Source: Bacteroidota bacterium
GTDB lineage: Bacteria > Bacteroidota > Bacteroidia > Flavobacteriales > Weeksellaceae
Assembly (NCBI GenBank): GCA_023423715.1
Contig: JAFAFC010000035.1
Span: forward strand, 7,137 to 71,136
Direction of reading: 5' to 3'
Length of the DNA: 64,000 nt
Shown here: positions 27,262 through 35,895 of the stretch, in pieces
Layout of the letters: each line of letters opens with the position of its first letter
Position numbering within the stretch: position 1 is the first letter of the stretch
Program-made: the position numbers and the translations under genes
The notes under the pieces: generated by a model
Told to the model about the DNA's origin: nothing
Database searches by the model: none
The model's input: the letters and a program-made list of their open reading frames with translations, nothing else

Positions 27262-28143
27262 ATGAATCCATATACACAGCCAATGCTTCGTGAAGATGCA
27301 TTAAAAGATAAAGTAGCCATCGTAACGGGTGGCGGAAGCGGTTTGGGAAGGGCTATGACCAAATATTTCCTAGAATTAGGAGCAAAAGTTGTAATCACGT
27401 CTCGAAATTTGGAGAAATTGCAAACAACGGCAGCAGAACTTGAAGCAGAAACAGGTGGAAAAGTTTTGTGTGTCGCTTGTGATGTCCGAAATTGGGATGA
27501 GGTGGAAGCAATGAAAGATGCAGCGCTTAAGGAGTTCGGAAAGATTGATATCTTGTTAAATAACGCCGCTGGAAATTTTATTTCACCAACTGAACGATTG
27601 ACGCATTCTGCTTTTGATTCCATTTTGGATATTGTTCTGAAAGGAACCAAAAACTGTACACTTTCTGTGGGAAAACATTGGATTGATACAAAATCTCCAG
27701 GAACCGTTTTAAACATCGTTACTACCTATGCTTGGACAGGTTCGGCGTACGTTGTGCCATCGGCTTGTGCAAAGGCTGGTGTTTTGGCGATGACGAGAAG
27801 TTTAGCCGTTGAATGGGCGAAATATGGTATTCGTTTTAACGCGATTGCTCCAGGTCCTTTCCCGACAAAAGGCGCTTGGGATCGTTTGTTACCAGGGGAT
27901 TTACAGGAAAAATTTGATATGAGAAAAAAGATTCCGCTTCGTAGAGTTGGAGAACATCAAGAATTAGCAAATTTAGCGGCATATTTGGTGTCAGATTTTT
28001 CGGCATTTGTGAATGGCGAAGTCGTAACTATCGATGGTGGCGAGTGGCTTCAAGGTGCGGGAGAATTCAATATGCTAGAAGCAATACCGAACGAAATGTG
28101 GGATATGCTCGAGCAAATGATCAAAGCGAAGAAATCGAAATAG
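27262..28143 (+). CDS. SDR family oxidoreductase, 2,4-dienoyl-CoA reductase type
   Basis: A 293-residue classical-length SDR. The Rossmann motif is VTGGGSGLGRAM (TGxxxGxG) and the second motif is LLNNAAGNF (NNAG type). The expected YxxxK is not present as such; the region reads SAYVVPSACAKAGVLAM, with Ser in place of the Tyr, and APGPFPTKGA follows. This arrangement is characteristic of 2,4-dienoyl-CoA reductases (DECR), which use a different tyrosine. It probably reduces unsaturated acyl-CoA with NADPH in fatty-acid breakdown. Single gene closed by a terminator. Confidence 0.85.
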   Translation: MNPYTQPMLREDALKDKVAIVTGGGSGLGRAMTKYFLELGAKVVITSRNLEKLQTTAAELEAETGGKVLCVACDVRNWDEVEAMKDAALKEFGKIDILLNNAAGNFISPTERLTHSAFDSILDIVLKGTKNCTLSVGKHWIDTKSPGTVLNIVTTYAWTGSAYVVPSACAKAGVLAMTRSLAVEWAKYGIRFNAIAPGPFPTKGAWDRLLPGDLQEKFDMRKKIPLRRVGEHQELANLAAYLVSDFSAFVNGEVVTIDGGEWLQGAGEFNMLEAIPNEMWDMLEQMIKAKKSK

Positions 28144-28165
28144 ATTTTTTTTAAAGTAAAAATTG

Positions 28166-28193
28166 AATGCGAACCTTATGTTCGCATTTTTTA
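28166..28193 (+). terminator. Rho-independent terminator after the SDR gene
   Basis: Perfect 9-bp stem AATGCGAAC/GTTCGCATT (28166-28174 with 28180-28188), then T-run. The first in-frame start codon upstream of the GH89 gene (28163) overlaps this hairpin and is therefore not used. Confidence 0.88.
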
Positions 28194-28243
28194 TTGCGAA
28201 ATCTCATGATTTTTCTATTTTTACAAGACACAATATCCAGAAA

Positions 28244-30397
28244 ATGAGTCCACATAAAAAAATTACATTTTTTACTTTTCTATTAATTTCAATTTTCAGC
28301 TTTTCCCAAAACTTCAATTCAGTAAAGGAATTGGCGAATCGGCAGTTTCCTTGGTTGAAGAATAAAGTGGTCGTTAAAAAACTAAAGAATAACAATTCCA
28401 AAGATGGTTTCGAAATTCAAACCAAAGGGAATAAATTACATATTTCCGCAACTTCTGTCAGTGCGGCTTCCAAAGGTTTAGATTATTATGTGAAAACCTA
28501 CGCCCATCAAAGCATCTCGCATATGGGAGACAATGTTCAGAATTTAACGTCATTACCTCAAATTAAAGGGGTGATTCATAAAGATTCTGAGGTGAAATAC
28601 CGCTATGCTCTGAATTATTGTACGATAAACTACTCTTTTAGTTTTTACACTTGGAAAGACTGGGAAAAAGAGTTGGACTGGATGGCTCTTAATGGAGTTA
28701 ATATTATGATAGCACCTGTTGGAACGGAGCAAGTTTGGTACAATACATTGGTGAAATTGGGCTATACCGATGCACAAGCACGCGAGTTTATTCCAGGGCC
28801 AGGTTTTACGGCTTGGTGGCTCATGGGAAATCTTGAAGGTTGGGGCGGAGTAATGAGTAATGCTCAAATCAAACAGCAAGCAGATCTGCAAAAGAAGATT
28901 CTTAAAAGAATGAATGATCTTGGGATTGAGCCAATTTTGCAAGGTTTCTACGGAATGGTTCCTCATGATTTAGGACAAAAATTAGAAGCATTTAAAGATG
29001 CACCCATTATTGATCAAGGAAAATGGGTATTTACTGAGTTTACACGACCGGGAATTTTAGTTCCTACAACGCCTCATTTTAAGAAAATTGCTGATGTTTA
29101 TTATTCTGAAATGAAGAAATTGTACGGAAACGATATTCATTATTTTGGAGGTGAGCCTTTTCATGAAGGTGGAAAATCAAAAGATGTCAATATCGCTGAA
29201 GTTGGACATCAAGTACAGGAAGTAATGCAAAGTCATTACCCGAATAGTTCTTGGGTTTTGCAAGGTTGGCAGAAGAATCCTTCCGATGAATTGCTGAAAG
29301 GTTTGAAGAAAGAAAATGTACTTATCATTGAGCTTTTTGGTGAAAACACCGATAATTGGAATCAAAGAAAAGGCTATAACGGAACATCATTCATTTGGTC
29401 TAACGTGAGTAATTTCGGTGAGAAAAATGGATTGTATGGGAAATTGCAACGGTTTATTGATGAGGTTTTCCGAATTAAAGCAAGTCCATATAAAGCAAAT
29501 CTTGCCGGAGTTGGAATTATTCCTGAAGGCATTATCAACAATCCAGTGGCGTATGAGTTAATGCTGGATTTGGCTTGGCATGCAGAAAAACCAAACCTTG
29601 ATTCTTGGTTAGAAAAGTATTCAATTTCAAGATACGGAAAATCAAATCCAAAAATTATCGAAGCTTGGAAAGAATTTGCGCAAACGGTGTATTCTAATCC
29701 AGAAGTGTATCAAGAAGGGCCTTCAGAAAGTGTTTTCTGTGCGAGACCTTCCTTAAAAATTAAGTCGGTTTCTTCTTGGGGAACTCGAAAACGTAATTAC
29801 GATATTGAGCGTTTTAGAAAAGCGGTACGCGTTTTTGCTTCGGTTCAAAATGAATTCAAGAATAGCGAAACATATCAAAATGATTTAATTGATTTTCTTC
29901 GTCAAGTTTGGGCAGATAAAGGAGACGCTGCGTATGCAGACCTCGTTCAAGCGATAGAATCCAAAAATACAACGGCAATTTCCACTTCAGGTGATCAGTT
30001 TTTGCAAATGGTTAAAATTCAAGATGAATTGTTAAGTAGAGGAGAATTTTTTACGTTAAATCGTTGGTTGGGTCAAGCGAAAGATTATGGACAAAACCTT
30101 CCCGATAAAGATCAAGTGCTGTATAATGCAAAATCTCAAATTACCTACTGGGGGCCAGACAATCTACCGAAAACGACTTTGAGGAATTATGCGCATAAAG
30201 AATGGAACGGCTTATTAGGTTCGCTGTACTACGATCGTTGGAAATTATTCATCGATAATGCGAAAAATAACCAAATTACACATTCCGCAACGTTCTATGA
30301 AATGGAGGTTAAATGGTCTAAAAATCAGGATCAACCTTCAACTAAAAAAGTCGATGAAGAAAAATTTTTACAACTTCAAGAAACAATTCTTAAATAA
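28244..30397 (+). CDS. Alpha-N-acetylglucosaminidase, glycoside hydrolase family 89
   Basis: A 717-residue exported enzyme. I start it at ATG 28244, which gives a clean signal peptide (LLISIFSFSQNF); an upstream frame start at 28163 sits in a terminator. The NAGLU plan is present: N-terminal domain, then the barrel with YRYALNYCTINYSFSFYTW, WDWMALNGVN-like DWMALNGVN, and the catalytic glutamates inferred at Glu308 (EPFHEGG) and Glu428 (PEGI). Human NAGLU uses equivalent residues Glu316 and Glu446. It should release alpha-linked GlcNAc from glycans such as heparan fragments or mucin O-glycans. Followed 26 bp later by an M1 peptidase. Confidence 0.9.
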   Translation: MSPHKKITFFTFLLISIFSFSQNFNSVKELANRQFPWLKNKVVVKKLKNNNSKDGFEIQTKGNKLHISATSVSAASKGLDYYVKTYAHQSISHMGDNVQNLTSLPQIKGVIHKDSEVKYRYALNYCTINYSFSFYTWKDWEKELDWMALNGVNIMIAPVGTEQVWYNTLVKLGYTDAQAREFIPGPGFTAWWLMGNLEGWGGVMSNAQIKQQADLQKKILKRMNDLGIEPILQGFYGMVPHDLGQKLEAFKDAPIIDQGKWVFTEFTRPGILVPTTPHFKKIADVYYSEMKKLYGNDIHYFGGEPFHEGGKSKDVNIAEVGHQVQEVMQSHYPNSSWVLQGWQKNPSDELLKGLKKENVLIIELFGENTDNWNQRKGYNGTSFIWSNVSNFGEKNGLYGKLQRFIDEVFRIKASPYKANLAGVGIIPEGIINNPVAYELMLDLAWHAEKPNLDSWLEKYSISRYGKSNPKIIEAWKEFAQTVYSNPEVYQEGPSESVFCARPSLKIKSVSSWGTRKRNYDIERFRKAVRVFASVQNEFKNSETYQNDLIDFLRQVWADKGDAAYADLVQAIESKNTTAISTSGDQFLQMVKIQDELLSRGEFFTLNRWLGQAKDYGQNLPDKDQVLYNAKSQITYWGPDNLPKTTLRNYAHKEWNGLLGSLYYDRWKLFIDNAKNNQITHSATFYEMEVKWSKNQDQPSTKKVDEEKFLQLQETILK

Positions 30398-30423
30398 TTG
30401 CTACCTATACTAAAAGTAAGTTT

Positions 30424-32637
30424 ATGAAAAATTTGAAAATTGCAGCATCATTTTTGATTTTTGCTTTTTCGTTTAGTCATATTTCGGCTCAAGAAGCGGA
30501 TAAATATAGCTACACGGAGGCTTTTAAACCCATTTATTCCACATTTGCAACGGAAACCCGTTCTGCAAGTGGGCAGCCAGGACATAACTACTGGCAAAAT
30601 AAAGCCGATTACAAGCTGAAAGCGACTTTGAACGACGAGAAAAAAGAAATCACAGGAAGTACAGAGATTACCTATACCAATAATAGTTTCGATAATCTTG
30701 GATTTCTATGGTTGCAATTGGATCAGAATTTATTTAAAAAAGATTCACGGGGAAATTCGGTAATCCCAATGGGAGGAAGTAGAAATGGAGCCAAAGGTCA
30801 AGCTTTTGACGGCGGTTACACGATTTCTTCGATTGAAATTACAACCTTGAATGGAAAAAAAATAAAAGTTAACCCAACGTATCGAATTTCTGACACTCGA
30901 ATGCAAATTGATCTTCCACAAGATTTGAAAGCTAAAGGTGGCGTTGTTAATTTGAAAATCAATTATTCATTTGTCTCTCCAGATTATGGATCAGATAGAA
31001 TGGGCGTTCAAGAAACGAAAAACGGAAAAATTTTCATTGTTGCCCAGTGGTATCCAAGAATGTGTGTTTATGATGATGTTATGGGATGGAACACCCTTCC
31101 GTACCTTGGTGCAGGGGAATTTTATTTAGAGTATGGAGATTTTACAGCAGAATTTACCGTTCCGTCCAACCATTTTGTAGTCGCTTCTGGTGAGTTGCTC
31201 AATGAAAAAGAAGTATATACTTCCGATCAAGTTAAAAAATGGAACGAAGCGAAGAATAGTGAGAAAACCGTGATGATTCGTTCAGCTGCTGAAGTGGATA
31301 ATGCTCCAAAAACAGCTTCAGGAACGAAAACTTGGAAATATAAAATGGATAATTCGCGTGATTTTGCTTGGGCGTCTTCGCCAGCTTTTATTTTAGATGC
31401 GGCACGAATTAACCTTCCATCAGGAAAAAAATCATTGGCGATTTCGGCTTATCCAGTTGAGAGTAACGGAAATAACGGTTGGGAACGTTCAACAGAATAT
31501 ACAAAAGCATCAATCGAACATTATTCAAAACAATGGTTTGAATATCCGTATCCAGCAGCGACTAACGTAGCAGGAAATGCGGGCGGAATGGAATATCCGG
31601 GAATTGTTTTCTGCCACATGAACTCAAAAGGTGAAGATTTGTGGGGAGTTACGGATCACGAATTTGGCCATATTTGGTTCCCGATGATTGTGGGTTCCAA
31701 CGAAAGAATGCATGCGTGGATGGATGAGGGATTCAATACCTTTATTAACGGAATTTCTACAGAAAATTTCAACAAAGGAGAATACCATCATGATCAACCA
31801 TTGCAATCGATGTCGTTTTTCTTTAACAATCCACGTTTTGAAGCGGTAGAAACAGCTCCTGATAATATGAAAGAATCCAATTTGGGAGCGTTAGCGTATT
31901 ATAAGCCGGGAGCGGGATTGCAGATTTTACGTGATAATATTTTAGGAAAAGAAGTTTTCGACAAAGCGTTTAAAGAATATATCAAGCGTTGGGCGTACAA
32001 GCACCCAACTCCAGATGATTTCTTCCGCACCATGGAAAATGTTTCGGGCGAAGATTTATCCTATTTCTGGAGAGGCTGGTACCTTAATCGTTGGAAAATT
32101 GATCAAGCAATAACGAACGTATCTTACGTTAATGGCGACTATAAGCAAGGTTCAACATATGCTGTAGAAAATATTGGAAAACTTCCAATGCCAATGGAGC
32201 TGGAAATTAAATTCAAAGATGGTAGTAAAGAAACAACGAAACTTCCTGTCGAAGTTTGGAAACGTAACACCGAGTGGAAATTTAAACTTCCTACAACGAA
32301 GGAAATTGAGTCTGTGACTATTGATCCTAAGAAAAGCTTACCTGATGCAAACCCTGGAAACAACACATTTAGCCTAACGGGTAATGCAGAAAAAATTAGT
32401 TTAAAAGATTATGTTGGTTCGTATGCATCGAAAGGAGTTCCTATGAAATTCACTCTAAAAGAAGAAAATAATCAATTAATGGCTCAAGCTACTGGCCAAG
32501 GTTTTTTCCCATTGACGTATGAGGGTGAAGGGAAATTTACCTTCGGTTTAGCAGGAATTGAAATCAAATTTGCAAAAGACAAAAAGAGTTTTGATTTCAC
32601 GCAAAGTGGAAAAACGGCAAAGTTTACCCGCGAATAA
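30424..32637 (+). CDS. M1 family aminopeptidase-like zinc metallopeptidase, secreted
   Basis: A 737-residue exported protein (signal near FSHISAQEAD). The zinc site is His412-Glu-Phe-Gly-His416 with Glu435 eighteen residues downstream of His416's neighbour segment (HEFGH...DEGFNTF), and the exopeptidase motif GxMEN appears as GGMEYPG (387-393). The final 85 residues form an extra beta-rich domain after the M1 fold (SLKDYVGSYASKGVPMKFTLK). It should remove N-terminal residues from peptides in the periplasm or outside. It follows the GH89 gene by 26 bp and ends at a terminator, so the two hydrolases are probably co-transcribed. Confidence 0.9.
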   Translation: MKNLKIAASFLIFAFSFSHISAQEADKYSYTEAFKPIYSTFATETRSASGQPGHNYWQNKADYKLKATLNDEKKEITGSTEITYTNNSFDNLGFLWLQLDQNLFKKDSRGNSVIPMGGSRNGAKGQAFDGGYTISSIEITTLNGKKIKVNPTYRISDTRMQIDLPQDLKAKGGVVNLKINYSFVSPDYGSDRMGVQETKNGKIFIVAQWYPRMCVYDDVMGWNTLPYLGAGEFYLEYGDFTAEFTVPSNHFVVASGELLNEKEVYTSDQVKKWNEAKNSEKTVMIRSAAEVDNAPKTASGTKTWKYKMDNSRDFAWASSPAFILDAARINLPSGKKSLAISAYPVESNGNNGWERSTEYTKASIEHYSKQWFEYPYPAATNVAGNAGGMEYPGIVFCHMNSKGEDLWGVTDHEFGHIWFPMIVGSNERMHAWMDEGFNTFINGISTENFNKGEYHHDQPLQSMSFFFNNPRFEAVETAPDNMKESNLGALAYYKPGAGLQILRDNILGKEVFDKAFKEYIKRWAYKHPTPDDFFRTMENVSGEDLSYFWRGWYLNRWKIDQAITNVSYVNGDYKQGSTYAVENIGKLPMPMELEIKFKDGSKETTKLPVEVWKRNTEWKFKLPTTKEIESVTIDPKKSLPDANPGNNTFSLTGNAEKISLKDYVGSYASKGVPMKFTLKEENNQLMAQATGQGFFPLTYEGEGKFTFGLAGIEIKFAKDKKSFDFTQSGKTAKFTRE

Positions 32638-32655
32638 AAAGAAACGAAGTATAAA

Positions 32656-32688
32656 AAAAACCGATAGTGGAAACTGTCGGTTTTTTTA
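32656..32688 (+). terminator. Rho-independent terminator after the M1 gene
   Basis: Stem CCGATAGT/ACTGTCGG (32661-32668 with 32673-32680; one G-T pair) with A-run before and seven T after. Confidence 0.88.
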
Positions 32689-32709
32689 TTTACGTTAGGA
32701 ATTGTTTGT

Positions 32710-32717
32710 TACCTTTG
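32710..32717 (+). promoter_or_regulatory. -7 box TACCTTTG of the endonuclease/phosphatase gene
   Basis: Exact TAnnTTTG match 17 bp before ATG 32735. An upstream frame start at 32702 precedes this box and is excluded. Confidence 0.6.
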
Positions 32718-32734
32718 GTTTTCAAATTAAAATT

Positions 32735-33568
32735 ATGAGAAAATATCTTTCTATTGTTATGTTGGGGTTGGTTCCAATGCTGTTTGGGCAACAGTTTAAA
32801 GTGATGACGTTTAATATTCGTTTGTCATTGGATTCGGATAAAGAAAATGCTTGGACGAAGAGAAAAGACGATGCGATGGGCTTAATGGCGTATTATCATC
32901 CAGATATTATGGGGGTTCAAGAAGCGCTTCCACAGCAAATGCGTGATATTAAAGCAAAATTGACCAATTATGATTATATCGGAGTCGGTCGTGATGATGG
33001 GAAAGACGCTGGGGAATATTCCGCTATTTTTTATGATAAAAAACGATTAAAGGTTTTAGAATCGGGTACGTTTTGGTTAAGTGAGACGCCAGATGTTCCA
33101 TCGAAAGGTTGGGATGCGGCTTATCCAAGAATTTGTACGTATGGTTTGTTTAAAGATTCCAAAACAGGAAAGAAATTTTGGGCGTTGAACTTGCATTTTG
33201 ACCACGTGGGAAATGTAGCTCGCGTAAAGTCTTCCCAAATGATTTTGGAACGTATCAAAAAGATGAATCCAAAAAATTATGCTTTGGTTCTAACAGGGGA
33301 TTTCAACTTGACAGAAGATACGGAACCGATTCAAATTATGTCAAAATCGTTGGATGATTCTTTCTATCATTCAAAAACACCGCATTACGGTCCAAAAGCA
33401 ACTTGGCAAGCATTTGATTTCAATACCATTGCAAAAGATCGTATTGATTATATTTTTGTAAAAGGATTTACGGTACTTTCAAATCGTACGATTAACGACC
33501 GAAGAAGTAATAATCTATATCCTTCGGATCATTTTCCTGTTTTAGCAGAAATTACATTTACTAAGTAA
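32735..33568 (+). CDS. Endonuclease/exonuclease/phosphatase family protein, secreted
   Basis: A 277-residue exported member of the EEP superfamily. Signal peptide VMLGLVPMLFGQQ, then the fold's catalytic blocks: MTFNIRLSLD, DIMGVQEALPQQ (metal-binding Glu), LTGDFNLTED (Asp-x-Asn) and the C-terminal SDHFPVLAEI (Asp-His). These are the acid/base and metal residues of the DNase I, sphingomyelinase and inositol-phosphatase family. Substrate uncertain; secreted Bacteroidota members are often phosphodiesterases. Start chosen at ATG 32735 from the signal peptide and promoter. Followed 26 bp later by a T9SS cargo. Confidence 0.85.
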   Translation: MRKYLSIVMLGLVPMLFGQQFKVMTFNIRLSLDSDKENAWTKRKDDAMGLMAYYHPDIMGVQEALPQQMRDIKAKLTNYDYIGVGRDDGKDAGEYSAIFYDKKRLKVLESGTFWLSETPDVPSKGWDAAYPRICTYGLFKDSKTGKKFWALNLHFDHVGNVARVKSSQMILERIKKMNPKNYALVLTGDFNLTEDTEPIQIMSKSLDDSFYHSKTPHYGPKATWQAFDFNTIAKDRIDYIFVKGFTVLSNRTINDRRSNNLYPSDHFPVLAEITFTK

Positions 33569-33594
33569 ATTAATTTTTTATATTTTTATTCGGT

Positions 33595-35700
33595 TTGAAA
33601 ACAAAATTACTCCTGTTGTTGATCTTGTTAAGCTTTGGGTTTTTATCTAAGGCTCAATTATGCGGTGGTTCATTTGGAGATCCTGTTTTCAAGGAAGATT
33701 TTGGTTCTGTTGCGACTTCTAGTCAGGTTGTTTCAGGTCCTTTGCAAGCGCCTGCATCTACATCTTATACGTATTCATCCAGTTTTCCACCGAATGATGG
33801 GCAATATACGATCACGAATTTTACTCAACAATACAGTGGTTGGGCGTGGGTGAGTATGGAAGATAATACGGTAGATGATGCTGGTCGATCTGGGAATATG
33901 CTTGTAGTTAATGCAAGTCATACCGCTGGCGAATTCTACAGAAGGAGAGTGTCTACACTTTGTCCAAATCAAGTATATCGGTTTTCGGCATATATTTTAA
34001 ACTTAATTCAACCTGGTTTTAATCAGATAAACCCCAATGTAACGATGCGGATTTTGAGTAGTTCGGGAGCGGTTTTGGGTGAAGTAAGTACGGGTGATAT
34101 TGCGGAGGATCAAGAATGGCGAAATTATTATATTGATTTTCGATCTTCAGCTGCTTCAGGTGATGTTGATGTGGTTTTAATAAATAATGCAGCTGGAGGA
34201 ATAGGGAATGATTTGGCTATAGACGATATCACCTTTAGCCCATGTGGTGCGGCGGTGTCACTTTCTGCGGATAAGCCTGTTTTTTCAGGTGTGTGCGATA
34301 ATACTGCTAGCTTTGAGATGAAAGCGGATGTTCCATCTTCTGCATTTACTGACCTAAGATATATTTGGCAAAAAAGCACCGATAACGGTAAAACTTGGCA
34401 AGATGTGACTGGTCCAACAACGAATTCGAAGTTTGCAGTAAGTTCGGGGTCGTATATTAACGGAGATCAATACCGCTATGTTGTGGCTGAGCAAACAAAT
34501 ATACTCTCACCGAGTTGCCGTATTGCGTCAGAACCTTCTACGGTTCAGGTTTTAGGATATCCTGAAAAACCGGATAAAAAAACCTTTAATTTCTGTATAG
34601 GTTCTGCAGATATAATTACAGGTGGACATAATATTAAATGGTATTCCACGGAGACTTCTAATGACGGTTCTTTTACGGCGCCTATTGTAGATACTTCGAA
34701 GCTTGATAACTACAGTTTATGGATTAGCCAAACGCTAAACGGTTGTGAAAGTCCTCGACAAGAGATATTTGTTAATATTGGTAGTGTTCCACCGCAACCT
34801 ACGGCTTCAAATATCACGGTCTGTCAAGGTGATATCGCTCCAGTTCTTACAGCAACTGGAACTAATTTAAGATGGTACACGCATCAGACTGGAGGTTCGG
34901 TTTACATGCAGACGCCAATTATAGATACGAGTAAACCGGGTGTTACTTCGTATTGGGTTTCTCAAAATACGTTTTGTGAAGGTTTACGCAGCGAAGTCAA
35001 AGTGACTGTTGTTCCTGCGCCAGTTCCGAATACATCCTTGGAAGCATCGCTTTGCGATGGAGATCTTATTACCTTGGATGCGGGAGCTGGATTTGCATCG
35101 TACGAATGGTTGGTCGATACACCTGTTTTTTCAAGATATTTACAAGTTACAGAAAGGGGAGTTTATAAAGTGAAAGTTTCGAATTCAAATGGATGTTCTG
35201 CAATATTTGATTATGAAGTTAAGTCTGGAGTTACTCCAGAATTCGTTAAAATAATAAGTGGAGATTCGTTTATTGAAGTTGTCGCAACTGGAGGAACTCC
35301 ACCATATCAGTACTCCATGGATGGTGTTAAATGGCAAGATTCGCCAAAATTTAATTCGCTTAAATCTGGGAAATATAAAGTTTACGTCAAATCGCAACTG
35401 AATACATGCATTGCAGTTGGAGAAACAACCGTTATTTCGGTTCCAAATTTTATTTCTCCTAATAATGATGGGAAGAATGATGTTTTTTCAATTCCTTTTC
35501 TTAGTGATTATCCCAATGCAACGCTTACGATATCAGATCGGCATGGGAAAACAATGTTTTCTTCCGTTAAAGAAAATACAATGATTTGGAACGGAATGTA
35601 TCAGAATAGACCTGTTCCTTCGGATTCGTATTGGTATCATCTTGATTTTGGGAACGGTTCAGAAAGAACCGGATGGCTTTTAGTGAAAAATAGAGATTAA
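33595..35700 (+). CDS. T9SS type B sorting domain surface protein
   Basis: A 701-residue exported protein starting at a TTG that gives a clean signal peptide (LLLLLILLSFGFLSKAQ). The N-terminal module (about residues 30-220) opens with FKEDFGS and ends GNDLAIDDITFSP, matching the module of the large secreted protein at 22937. Ig-like repeats follow (residues about 225-560). The last 85 residues are a gliding-motility-associated type B sorting domain: VPNFISPNNDGKNDVF, TISDRHGKTMF, WNGMYQNRPVPSDSYWY. It should be secreted and surface-exposed by the type IX system. Closed by a strong terminator. Confidence 0.88.
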   Translation: MKTKLLLLLILLSFGFLSKAQLCGGSFGDPVFKEDFGSVATSSQVVSGPLQAPASTSYTYSSSFPPNDGQYTITNFTQQYSGWAWVSMEDNTVDDAGRSGNMLVVNASHTAGEFYRRRVSTLCPNQVYRFSAYILNLIQPGFNQINPNVTMRILSSSGAVLGEVSTGDIAEDQEWRNYYIDFRSSAASGDVDVVLINNAAGGIGNDLAIDDITFSPCGAAVSLSADKPVFSGVCDNTASFEMKADVPSSAFTDLRYIWQKSTDNGKTWQDVTGPTTNSKFAVSSGSYINGDQYRYVVAEQTNILSPSCRIASEPSTVQVLGYPEKPDKKTFNFCIGSADIITGGHNIKWYSTETSNDGSFTAPIVDTSKLDNYSLWISQTLNGCESPRQEIFVNIGSVPPQPTASNITVCQGDIAPVLTATGTNLRWYTHQTGGSVYMQTPIIDTSKPGVTSYWVSQNTFCEGLRSEVKVTVVPAPVPNTSLEASLCDGDLITLDAGAGFASYEWLVDTPVFSRYLQVTERGVYKVKVSNSNGCSAIFDYEVKSGVTPEFVKIISGDSFIEVVATGGTPPYQYSMDGVKWQDSPKFNSLKSGKYKVYVKSQLNTCIAVGETTVISVPNFISPNNDGKNDVFSIPFLSDYPNATLTISDRHGKTMFSSVKENTMIWNGMYQNRPVPSDSYWYHLDFGNGSERTGWLLVKNRD

Positions 35701-35710
35701 GTAAATAAAA

Positions 35711-35740
35711 AACCTCCGAAAATTCTTCGGAGGTTTTTTT
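35711..35740 (+). terminator. Rho-independent terminator after the T9SS cargo gene
   Basis: Perfect 10-bp stem AACCTCCGAA/TTCGGAGGTT (35711-35720 with 35726-35735) with A-run before and T-run after. Confidence 0.92.
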
Positions 35741-35764
35741 CGATCATTATTTGGATGACTATTT

Positions 35765-35800
35765 AATGAAAAACCCTGAATTCAAAAGAACTCAGGGTTA
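35765..35800 (-). terminator. Terminator of clpB
   Basis: On the minus strand the sequence reads CCCTGAGTTC-TTTT-GAATTCAGGG followed by TTTTTCATT, a 10-bp stem with one G-T pair and a T-run, 95 bp after the clpB stop. Confidence 0.75.
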
Positions 35801-35895
35801 AAAACACAAATAATGAAATTAAATTTATCTCTTTTATAAAGGCGAATATCGTGCCTTATTATGTTAACTAAAGTTAAACTTTTGTTAGTGTTTTG

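Noticed and set aside
27252..27716. A 154-residue antisense frame over the SDR gene
   Set aside because: It is fully inside the well-supported SDR gene and has no family resemblance.
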